A DNA stretch of 64,000 nt, taken from NCBI GenBank assembly GCA_033764075.1, contig JANRJH010000020.1, positions 62,001 to 126,000 on the forward strand, given 5' to 3'. The stretch comes from M3007 sp033764075. GTDB lineage: Bacteria > Bacteroidota > Bacteroidia > Chitinophagales > Saprospiraceae. How positions within the stretch are numbered: position 1 is the stretch's first letter; each line of letters opens with the position of its first letter. Under the pieces are notes generated by a model that saw nothing but the letters and a program-made list of their open reading frames with translations, was not told where the DNA came from and ran no database searches. Below, piece by piece: positions 5,938-13,569 of the stretch. The translations under genes and the position numbers were made by a program.

Positions 5938-8787
5938 ATGGTTTGTTTGTTGGCCCAAACAGGTTATCTTTTTGCACAGACAAGTTGTCCATGGTTATCC
6001 GATTTTCGAATAGAAATGATAGCCGTCATGCCGGGCGGGATTCCAGGGAGTCCAAACTGTCCATCCCCGGACTGCGATGAAATTACGTACGAGGTGTATC
6101 TAAAAACCGATAATCCGATTTATACTACCTTTGAATACAGTTGGTTGTCTGTAACGGGCATAGTTAAAACGAATGGTGTGAGCAGCTATATTGAAGAGAA
6201 CCCCGCTACGGAAAACTGTTTTCCTGCCTACAGTGCTGCGGAGTTTTCGATAGAGAACGATCCTGCCGGCTACGGTGTGGTTACTTTCAGCCTGGGCGAT
6301 CCTTTTGGCACCGCGTCTCCGGCCACATCGGGTCAAACGATTTCACTGACAAACGGCTCAGCATTGTTGTTTACGGTAACGGTACACGCTGCACCCGGAA
6401 GTGTTATTCGCTGGGAGAACCCGTTCTACGATACGGCATCCCCTCCGGCAGGTTCAGGGGGCAATCCATACTTATCCGCATACTACACACATAATCAATT
6501 TTTGAACTGTCAGGGCGCCATGCAAGTGGGCTTTGGCCCTGCGGCATCGCCAAACGCGACCATGCCCTCACCTGCGGCCTGCCCTGCGGGAATGGGTTAT
6601 TTCATTGATGTTCCTCAACAACTTCAGGTAATACCTGTACCACCTGGGCAATCGGTGAATATCCCGATTATACTTTCAGGGCTCCCGACTGGTGTCACCA
6701 TAGATGAAATAGAAGCTGTAATCGAAATTACCTATTCAACAAGCGTAAACTTCGGGGCCATTGGTAGTGATGTTTTTCCTTGTCCAAATGGATTCAAAGA
6801 CCCCGGATGCGGAATTAAGTTGCTGGATTACACAATAGGGACAGTTCGTTATCGGGAGGTTGTTGGATTTGTAAAAGGTATTTCTTTGAATGCTACACAG
6901 ACGCAGTTATTCAACATTGAGCTGGAAGGGCTGGAGAACTCATCATCATCGGGTTGTATTCACATCACAGTGAAATCTGTGCGGGTTAAGATTGACGGCG
7001 AATGTTGTTTGTTGGCGTTTGACCCATCGCTTGGCGGTTTTGCAGACGCACAGGTTTGCTTTACAGGCGTTGACGTTTGCGATGAATATTATTTTTCCAT
7101 AACGGAACTACAAGGTGGAAATGACTGCGAGATTGGCTTTCGCTTGAACCTGACGTGGTTTGATCCGGCGGTGCCGAGTATCTTATTCGAGCGTATGCGC
7201 TTGCGTATCCTGTTTCGCACAAGTGCCCCATTGTCGCCGGCGATACTTTCGAATACCCTATGCGCCAATAACTGTGTTACCATAAATACCGCAGGCACCA
7301 ATCTCTACGAAGTATCAATAGATGCCATGAACATCACCGTTGCATACGGTAGTGGCTTGGATATTGTATTCAGTGGTCAAAGTGGGTGTGTGTTGGGATT
7401 CTACTACGCCGAGTCATTCGTAGAAACAGATATTTATCCTGATCCTTGTCTGCCTCAATTGTTTCCGTCGTCCTCATCCCTTGGATACAGCCTTTGTTTT
7501 GCACGGTTGGGTGGAGAAATTGAGCTAAAACTCACGCAGGATTGTGCCTCCAACTACATCATCAATGCCACTCCGGCGCAGGGCGCCCCGCAAAACTGCG
7601 CCTACACAAAAGTATTTGATGATACGGAACCCAAGACATGGTCGTATTGCGCGTGTGCAAATGGTTTTCCTTACACGGTTCAGTGTTCGAAGTTTATCAA
7701 TGGCGCTTACTTAAATAATGTTTCTAGTTATGATAATGTTTTGTTATCTATGCATTTATTGAGCATTAAAAATTTAGGTAGTACATTTAAGGAGGTGGCT
7801 GCTGATGTGAATTGTGATGGAGCACTATCAAGAGAAGATCTTGGTGAAATTAGAAATCTTATTCTCGGAATTACTTTATCATTCCCCTTTTCACCTTCGT
7901 ATAAAATCATAGGCGATATCCCTCCTTCTCAAAATATAAATTATGGACTCGGAATGAGTCCATATTGCACCAGTTCGTTAACGAAAACCATTGGAACCCC
8001 GTCGGACGAGGTGGATTTTTACGCCGTAAAAACCGGGGATGTCAGTTGGAACGACGATGTTCACCCTGTCGCTTGTTTTTCTTCCACTGAGGTTTCGGTA
8101 CGCGCAAAATCTACACTGCCTGTAATATTTGAAAATGCGCCGGTGAAAGCGGGTGAGCTGGTGCGCATACCAATTTATTTGAGCCAAAGTAGCGTGATGG
8201 TGGCTTGGCAACTGGGTGTGCAATTTGACCCTTCACGTATGATGTTTAAGGGGCTTCATCAAGGTAATGACTTTCCGGGCGAGGTATTTTTTGGAGATAC
8301 CCAAGCGGATTTTGGCGAAGTCAGGATGCTTTGGTTTGATGAGAGAGGCAACCCTGTGTCGGCTCAGGAAGGTCACACTTTGTGCTATCTGGAATTTCTG
8401 GCGCTCCATGATTTGCATCCAAACGAGTTGTCTATTAAAACAGATATTCCGGATTTTGAATCTCTCGCGTTTGACGAGTCCGGTAGAGAAACGCTCATGG
8501 TTTCCGCCCAATCAATCGCCGGCAAAGCATTGGATATGCACATTTACCCGAATCCGTCCGGAGAAGTGACGTACCTCAACTATACGCTTCCCTTTGCCGG
8601 CCCCGTACTGGTCAGCATACATGACGTGCACGGGCAACTGATCAGCGCAACAACCCAATCTGCCTCCCATGGGCGCCAAACTGTATTGCTCACCGGCAAG
8701 GATTTCGGCTCCGGTTTCGGACTGTTTACCGTAACGGTACGGTCAGAGGGGATGGTAGAAACGCAAAAAGTATTGCGTTTAAAGTAA
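5938..8787 (+). CDS. Large T9SS-secreted protein with dockerin and cohesin-like domains, probably phase-variable (OFF in this sequence)
   Basis: The in-frame ATG at 5938 gives 949 residues, but this start leaves only a hydrophobic stub (MVCLLAQTGYLFAQ) with no basic n-region. The open frame continues upstream (VFFRQIGIVMVCLLAQ) into the AACAC tract, and the likely original start is the ATG at 5796, now out of frame. The body has beta-rich Cys-containing modules, then a dockerin-like segment (about residues 600-650, ADVNCDGALSREDLGEI). A cohesin-like module follows (about 700-845, VRIPIYLS...VAWQLGVQFDPSRM), then a T9SS type A sorting domain (about 863-949, starting IYPNPSGEV). It is predicted to be exported and anchored at the surface. 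The ligand is unknown. Confidence 0.85.
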   Translation: MVCLLAQTGYLFAQTSCPWLSDFRIEMIAVMPGGIPGSPNCPSPDCDEITYEVYLKTDNPIYTTFEYSWLSVTGIVKTNGVSSYIEENPATENCFPAYSAAEFSIENDPAGYGVVTFSLGDPFGTASPATSGQTISLTNGSALLFTVTVHAAPGSVIRWENPFYDTASPPAGSGGNPYLSAYYTHNQFLNCQGAMQVGFGPAASPNATMPSPAACPAGMGYFIDVPQQLQVIPVPPGQSVNIPIILSGLPTGVTIDEIEAVIEITYSTSVNFGAIGSDVFPCPNGFKDPGCGIKLLDYTIGTVRYREVVGFVKGISLNATQTQLFNIELEGLENSSSSGCIHITVKSVRVKIDGECCLLAFDPSLGGFADAQVCFTGVDVCDEYYFSITELQGGNDCEIGFRLNLTWFDPAVPSILFERMRLRILFRTSAPLSPAILSNTLCANNCVTINTAGTNLYEVSIDAMNITVAYGSGLDIVFSGQSGCVLGFYYAESFVETDIYPDPCLPQLFPSSSSLGYSLCFARLGGEIELKLTQDCASNYIINATPAQGAPQNCAYTKVFDDTEPKTWSYCACANGFPYTVQCSKFINGAYLNNVSSYDNVLLSMHLLSIKNLGSTFKEVAADVNCDGALSREDLGEIRNLILGITLSFPFSPSYKIIGDIPPSQNINYGLGMSPYCTSSLTKTIGTPSDEVDFYAVKTGDVSWNDDVHPVACFSSTEVSVRAKSTLPVIFENAPVKAGELVRIPIYLSQSSVMVAWQLGVQFDPSRMMFKGLHQGNDFPGEVFFGDTQADFGEVRMLWFDERGNPVSAQEGHTLCYLEFLALHDLHPNELSIKTDIPDFESLAFDESGRETLMVSAQSIAGKALDMHIYPNPSGEVTYLNYTLPFAGPVLVSIHDVHGQLISATTQSASHGRQTVLLTGKDFGSGFGLFTVTVRSEGMVETQKVLRLK

Positions 8788-8834
8788 ATGAAGCAACAAG
8801 AATCCACTATTTTCAATCAAACGCCCACACACCC

Positions 8835-11366
8835 ATGTTTCGCCACATCCACCCCCTGTTATGGGTTCTGTTGGGCGCTTATGCCCATGCCCAAACCACC
8901 CATTACGTAAACCCCCAAGCCACCGGAGCCAACAACGGCGCCTCCTGGGCCGACGCCTACACCGACTTGCACCCCGCCCTGGCTGCCGCCCAAAGCGGCG
9001 ATGCGGTATGGGTAAAGGAAGGCACGTACCGGCCGAGCGCAGGCAACGACCGGCAGGCTGCATTCGTGTTGAAAAGCGGGGTCGGGCTATACGGCGGCTT
9101 TCGGGGCGACGAACAGTCGCTTGCCCAACGCGACTGGTCGGGCCACCCCACAGTGCTGGACGGCGACATCGGCGCGCCGGGCGACAGCACCGACAACAGC
9201 TACACCCTGCTGTATCTGCCGTATCCGGACGGAAATACCATCATCGACGGGTTTGTTTTCCAAAAGGCGGTAGCAAACAACACCGCCACCAATGAAATTA
9301 ACCCGACCACTTGCGGCGCGGCGCTGTACATAGACGGCACAGACAGCATGGCCTATCCCCTGATCGTCAACTGCGCCTTCCGGGGCAACACCGCCAGGTT
9401 GCACGGAGGTGCGGTGTACGCTGCAGCCGGCGCCGCCGGCTCCATAGCGCCGCGCTTTCGCAACTGCCGCTTTGAATACAACCGCGCCGCGGGTGGCTCC
9501 GGCGGAGCAGTATACCGGGCGGGCAGCAGTTGGGTTGAATGGGCAGGCGATTTTTCGGGCTGCGTGTTCGAGCGCAATTATGCATGGGCTAATGGCGGCG
9601 GTGTATGCTATGAAGACGCTGCAGGACGAACGGATACCTTGCAGTTGGATAGCTGTGTTTTCAGGGGGAATTATGCAAGATTAATAGGAGGCGGCTTTCA
9701 AACGATGGGACGATCAACCGGAGGGAATTTGACCGCTAACCAAGTAGAATTTATTGAAAATGATGCACGTGTTGGTGGCGGTTTTGCTTATGAATCGGAC
9801 GATGGTGTAATCGAATTTATGCAGTTTCGTAATTGTAATTTTTGGAACAATAATGCCCACAACGATTCACCAGGCACTGCCGAGGGGCCTTCCCTATCTA
9901 TTTTCAGCTTCTCAAGTAAAATTGACGGTACCTTAAGGGTAGAGAATTGCCGATTTCTGAAGCAACAAAACAAGAGCAACAATATTATATTAGTCTTATT
10001 GTCCAATCTGGAGGTTGTGGGTTGCGTCTTCAGCGATTCTATCTCTTTATCCTTAAGTACAGGCGGAGATATCTATTTTATTGAAAACATTTGTGGCCCA
10101 AACGCCGGCTGGTTTACTTTTCAATCCTGGCAAAAAGAGCGCAGAATTTTTATTTCAGGCAATGTGTTCATTAACAACAACAGGCCAAACCTCATCCACG
10201 GCACCCCGGCCATCATCTCCGGCAATGCGTTCATCAACAACCGGTTTCACAACAGCCTGAACCCGCCGTTCAATCCGAATATCCCCAGCCTGGTGTTCAA
10301 CAATATTTTTTACAACAATGTGAACACCAACCCGATGACGCCGGGCAAGAACATCCCGTTGCGCAACGATTCGGCGTATTTTTACAACAACCTGATATAC
10401 GATGCACCGAACTGCGGAGGCTTGCATCCGCAGTACATCTGCGGAGCCAACAACCTGTTTCGGGCAAACCCGATGTTTGTGGATACGGCTGCGCTGGACT
10501 TGCGTTTGCAGCCCTGCTCACCGGCCGTCAATGCGGGCGTGAACGACTTCTATCAGCAGGCGGGCATTACCACGGACCTGTACGGCGCTGCGCGCATCTC
10601 GGACGGGCAGGCGGACATCGGGCCGGCGGAGAGCCCAAGCCTGTGGGCGCAGGCGCCGAAGTCCGTAAGGGCCGCCTGTGCGGGGGCGGCTACCGGCGGT
10701 GTAGCATTTCATCTGGATAACGGATGCAACCCATACGCATTTGCCTGGGCCGGCAGTGCGGGCGCCGGAACCGACACAACGGGCCTGGCCGTCGGTGACT
10801 ATTCCTTTACAGTAACCGACCAGCGCGGCAAGGTTTGGGTAGAAAGCGTGACCATAGGCGAATCGCCGGCGATTGGTCTTCAGGAAACAATAACCCCGGC
10901 CGCCTGCATGGACTGCCCCACGGGGTCGATATCGGTGTCGGCAACCAGCGGCGCCGGTCCGTTTTACTGGCTGTGGAGCACCGGCGACACCACGAGCGGG
11001 GTCGGCGGCTTGTTGTCGGGTGACTACGGCCTTACGGTGACCGACGGGGCAGGGTGTACCCGTGCGTTTTCGTACACGGTATCGATAGGCGTGGGTTCTA
11101 CAAACCAACAGGCAGAAGATGCATTGGGTATGACCGTGTCGCCCAACCCGGCCCGGCATACGGCGCGCGTGCTGATGAGCCGTGCCGAATACGTGACGCA
11201 AATGAGCCTGTCGGACGCCGCCGGCAGGGAGGTGTGGCGGTGGAATGAGCCGGCTGCCCGGCGCTCGTCGGTGGACTTGCCGCTGGAGGGGCTGGCGCCG
11301 GGGGTGTACGTGGTACGGGTGGCAACACGATCCGGAGTGCTTGTTGAAAAGCTGGTAGTGGAATAG
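8835..11366 (+). CDS. T9SS-secreted right-handed beta-helix protein with SprB-like repeats
   Basis: An 843-residue protein. The signal peptide ends AYAHAQ (residues 1-20). Residues about 21-590 show the repeated short-strand pattern of a parallel beta-helix (pectin-lyase-like fold), with many NCRF/NCAFRGN and YNNLIY-type turns and the GTYRP motif seen in choice-of-anchor Q proteins. Two SprB-like modules follow (about 607-760, with GDYSFTVTD and GDYGLTVTDGAGC). A T9SS type A sorting domain completes it (about 765-843, VSPNPARHTARV to VEKLVVE). It is predicted to be secreted and attached to the cell surface. A catalytic role as polysaccharide lyase cannot be assigned. It starts 47 bases after the preceding T9SS gene. 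Confidence 0.88.
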   Translation: MFRHIHPLLWVLLGAYAHAQTTHYVNPQATGANNGASWADAYTDLHPALAAAQSGDAVWVKEGTYRPSAGNDRQAAFVLKSGVGLYGGFRGDEQSLAQRDWSGHPTVLDGDIGAPGDSTDNSYTLLYLPYPDGNTIIDGFVFQKAVANNTATNEINPTTCGAALYIDGTDSMAYPLIVNCAFRGNTARLHGGAVYAAAGAAGSIAPRFRNCRFEYNRAAGGSGGAVYRAGSSWVEWAGDFSGCVFERNYAWANGGGVCYEDAAGRTDTLQLDSCVFRGNYARLIGGGFQTMGRSTGGNLTANQVEFIENDARVGGGFAYESDDGVIEFMQFRNCNFWNNNAHNDSPGTAEGPSLSIFSFSSKIDGTLRVENCRFLKQQNKSNNIILVLLSNLEVVGCVFSDSISLSLSTGGDIYFIENICGPNAGWFTFQSWQKERRIFISGNVFINNNRPNLIHGTPAIISGNAFINNRFHNSLNPPFNPNIPSLVFNNIFYNNVNTNPMTPGKNIPLRNDSAYFYNNLIYDAPNCGGLHPQYICGANNLFRANPMFVDTAALDLRLQPCSPAVNAGVNDFYQQAGITTDLYGAARISDGQADIGPAESPSLWAQAPKSVRAACAGAATGGVAFHLDNGCNPYAFAWAGSAGAGTDTTGLAVGDYSFTVTDQRGKVWVESVTIGESPAIGLQETITPAACMDCPTGSISVSATSGAGPFYWLWSTGDTTSGVGGLLSGDYGLTVTDGAGCTRAFSYTVSIGVGSTNQQAEDALGMTVSPNPARHTARVLMSRAEYVTQMSLSDAAGREVWRWNEPAARRSSVDLPLEGLAPGVYVVRVATRSGVLVEKLVVE

Positions 11367-11396
11367 AAAAATCTTGCCGGACGTGCTGCCTCTTTA

Positions 11397-12299
11397 CTAC
11401 CGCACCCGCCCCTTCATCTGCAGCTGATCCAGAAACGCCAGCGTGTCGGGCAGGCCGTTGAGCACCTTCACATTGGGCGGCACCTGCAGCGGGCTGAGGA
11501 AAAGCTGGGCGCCGGTGAGCAGCAGCTGGCTGCCGAACACGGAGGCCGAAGCGCCGTCGATGTAGGTCTGTATCGACTGGCGGGACAGGGGTTCCTGCAA
11601 GATGGTGTACACAAAGTGGGGGTGGAGCGGGTCGCTGGCGTCGCGCAGGTCGCTGAGGGTGGTGTTGGCGCCCAGATAGATCACCTTGTGGCGCCTTTTG
11701 CGCAGCAGGTAGTGCATGAACAGCAGGGTCAGCTCCTGCATTTCGCCCTCCGGAAGGTAGAGCAGGAAGGTGGCGGCGTCTTTGGACACCACGGCGTCTT
11801 CGTGGTCGATGGCGCACATCAGTTTCCGGCGGATGAGGTTGCTGATGAACTTCTCATGCGCGGGCGAGATGCTGTTGGTCAGCCACAGCACGTTCAGCTT
11901 GTCCAAAAACGGGTACACCAGTTCGAGCATGGCCTTTTCAAAGCCACTTTCCTGTGTGTAGGTGGAAAAGATGCGGTCGAATGTGTATTCGTCGAGGTCA
12001 ATCATGGCCAGGGTGAGCGCATCGATCTGCGCGTTCTGGCTGTTGTTGTTCTGCGAAATTTCAGCCACCCGAACAGCAATCTCCTCCGGCCGCATCTGGG
12101 CCAGCTTGCTGATTTTGAAACCGTGCCTGTTCAGCAAGGCGATGTTGAACAGGTGCTTCACGTTTTCATCGGTGTAGAAGCGAATGTTGGTATCCGTCCG
12201 CGCAGGCTCCAGCAACCCATACCGCTGTTCCCATATGCGGATGGTGTGTGCTTTTATTCCGGTCAGCTTCTCCAGATCTCGTATGGAGTATATAGCCAT
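11397..12299 (-). CDS. MerR-family transcriptional regulator with a degenerate C-terminal sensor domain
   Basis: A 300-residue protein. Residues 1-70 are a MerR winged helix-turn-helix (YSIRDLEKLTGIKAHTIRIWEQRYGLL and the FYTDENV wing). The remainder resembles the helical plus Rossmann-like portion of CarH/LitR-type B12-binding regulators, with LRRKRHKVIYLG followed by a beta-alpha region. The cobalamin-ligating DxHxxG motif is not visible, so B12 binding is doubtful. Bacteroidota have many such MerR proteins, often near carotenoid genes; none is present here. It is convergent with the beta-helix gene, 30 bases apart. The target is unknown. Confidence 0.82.
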   Translation of the reverse strand: MAIYSIRDLEKLTGIKAHTIRIWEQRYGLLEPARTDTNIRFYTDENVKHLFNIALLNRHGFKISKLAQMRPEEIAVRVAEISQNNNSQNAQIDALTLAMIDLDEYTFDRIFSTYTQESGFEKAMLELVYPFLDKLNVLWLTNSISPAHEKFISNLIRRKLMCAIDHEDAVVSKDAATFLLYLPEGEMQELTLLFMHYLLRKRRHKVIYLGANTTLSDLRDASDPLHPHFVYTILQEPLSRQSIQTYIDGASASVFGSQLLLTGAQLFLSPLQVPPNVKVLNGLPDTLAFLDQLQMKGRVR

Positions 12300-12475
12300 T
12301 GGCGCCTGTTTAGATCATGCCATAAACAATCTGCCGCTTGTCTTGTTCAAATTTTAAGGGAGTGCACGTTCGTTCAAGGGCATTGGATCCGTTTTTTTTC
12401 GCTTGTGAGCAGTCCGTTGTCGAAAAAACAGTAAAAACTACTGTTAAAATGTTATAAGTTTCGCTTTTAATGGCC

Positions 12476-12483
12476 TACCTTTG
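12476..12483 (+). promoter_or_regulatory. -7 element for the small double-glycine peptide gene
   Basis: TACCTTTG matches TAnnTTTG and ends 26 bases before the ATG at 12510. No strong TTG -33 element at ideal spacing is seen. Confidence 0.5.
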
Positions 12484-12509
12484 CTTCGAGTTTCCCAAAC
12501 TGTACGCAT

Positions 12510-12728
12510 ATGTTTTCTTTGTCCTTTTTTTTTAAGAAAAACAACCCGGACAAACCGGCCCTACTGGAACAGGATCAGCATAAGTTTGTGGAGGATCCTT
12601 TTCCGCCCGATCTGACAGTGCTTGATCCCCGGGAGATGATCCATGTGGAGGGGGGTAAGTCCAATGCCCAGTTGTACAAGGAACTGCGTAAGTTGGGTTC
12701 CAGTTGCGGCGATACCATCCCGCAATAA
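12510..12728 (+). CDS. Small protein with a double-glycine motif, possible peptide precursor
   Basis: A 72-residue protein of unrecognised family. It begins with a short hydrophobic/basic stretch, then a Pro/Asp-rich acidic middle and the segment LDPREMIHVEGG (38-49), which resembles the end of double-glycine leader peptides found in Bacteroidota precursor peptides. After Gly49 come 23 residues containing two Ser, one Cys and one Thr. It has its own -7 element and a strong terminator 47 bases after the stop, supporting an independently transcribed small gene. No modification enzyme or C39 peptidase-transporter is adjacent, so the precursor idea is tentative; it may be an unrelated small cytoplasmic protein. 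Confidence 0.6.
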   Translation: MFSLSFFFKKNNPDKPALLEQDQHKFVEDPFPPDLTVLDPREMIHVEGGKSNAQLYKELRKLGSSCGDTIPQ

Positions 12729-12774
12729 ACGCCGGCGGTTGCGTCGGGCGCAGGATAAATTTTTCAAAAACCGG

Positions 12775-12816
12775 AAAATCACGGAGTTGCGCATGCCGAG
12801 CTCCGTGATTTTTTTT
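12775..12816 (+). terminator. Rho-independent terminator after the small peptide gene
   Basis: AAAATCACGGAG (12775-12786) pairs perfectly with CTCCGTGATTTT (12801-12812) across a 14-base loop, followed by a T run to 12816. It separates the small gene from pnuC. Confidence 0.85.
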
Positions 12817-12821
12817 GCGCA

Positions 12822-12829
12822 TACTTTTG
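12822..12829 (+). promoter_or_regulatory. -7 element for pnuC
   Basis: TACTTTTG fits TAnnTTTG, directly after the terminator and 46 bases before the pnuC ATG. No TPP- or NAD-type riboswitch was recognised in the short leader. Confidence 0.5.
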
Positions 12830-12875
12830 TAGTCGCATCCCATCCCAAACAAGCCGAACACCTTTTCCTTTCCGC

Positions 12876-13433
12876 ATGACATACATAGAACCCCTGGCAG
12901 CATTGCTTGGCTTGTGGAGCGTCTGGCTGATCATCCGGCGCAACGTTTGGGGCTTTCCAATCGGGATCGTCATGGTCGTACTGTATGCCTGGGTGTTTTA
13001 CAACGCCAGGCTGTACTCCGACATGTTGCTCCAGTTCGCCTTCATCGCCTTTCAGGTGCACGGATGGGTACACTGGTCGCGCAGTCCTGTTGATGCCGAC
13101 GACCGGCGCATCCGCCTGCGCCGCTTGTCGGCCGGGCAATGGGTGTTCACCCTCCTCGCCGGCGTTGCGGGTACGCTGGCGCTCGGCACGGTTATGTCGA
13201 AGTACACCAACGCAGCCATACCTTTTCTGGATGCCGGCACCACTACGGTATCTCTGCTGGCCCAGTGGTGGATGAACCGCCGGTACGTCGAGAACTGGCT
13301 GTTGTGGATCGCCGTCGACGCCGTCTACCTGTACCAATACGGGTCCCAACAACTGTACTATACCACCGCCCTGTACGGGATTTTCCTGGGCATGGCCTTT
13401 TGGGGCTGGCAAACGTGGCGCAAACGGTACTAA
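12876..13433 (+). CDS. pnuC: PnuC-family vitamin transporter (nicotinamide riboside or thiamine)
   Basis: A 185-residue integral membrane protein with about seven hydrophobic segments. PnuC-family markers are visible: the NVWGFPIG and WVHWS segments in the first half and ENWLLWIAVD with LYQYGSQ in the second, positions that in PnuC structures line the substrate site. The family imports nicotinamide riboside by facilitated diffusion coupled to phosphorylation inside the cell; some Bacteroidota members (PnuT) carry thiamine instead. No nadR or thiamine kinase gene is adjacent, so the substrate is open. The start is supported by the -7 element 46 bases upstream. Confidence 0.88.
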   Translation: MTYIEPLAALLGLWSVWLIIRRNVWGFPIGIVMVVLYAWVFYNARLYSDMLLQFAFIAFQVHGWVHWSRSPVDADDRRIRLRRLSAGQWVFTLLAGVAGTLALGTVMSKYTNAAIPFLDAGTTTVSLLAQWWMNRRYVENWLLWIAVDAVYLYQYGSQQLYYTTALYGIFLGMAFWGWQTWRKRY

Positions 13434-13522
13434 AACACCCATTTGCCGTCCTTCGTTTCCGGTGGAACCCGGCCCGGGCCGCAACATTTTTTTTGCAGCC
13501 GTTCTTCCAGTAATTTTTTTTC

Positions 13523-13530
13523 TATCTTTG
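13523..13530 (+). promoter_or_regulatory. -7 element for pheT
   Basis: TATCTTTG is a perfect TAnnTTTG, 39 bases before the pheT ATG. A TTTG at 13492-13495 is the nearest -33 candidate, but the 27-base spacing is long. Confidence 0.55.
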
Positions 13531-13569
13531 TTCGACAAACAGACTGATAATCCGATTGCATTTGCGGAT

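Noticed and set aside
12729..12875. Riboswitch ahead of pnuC
   Set aside because: Only a terminator hairpin and a -7 element are visible; the leader after the -7 element is under 50 bases.
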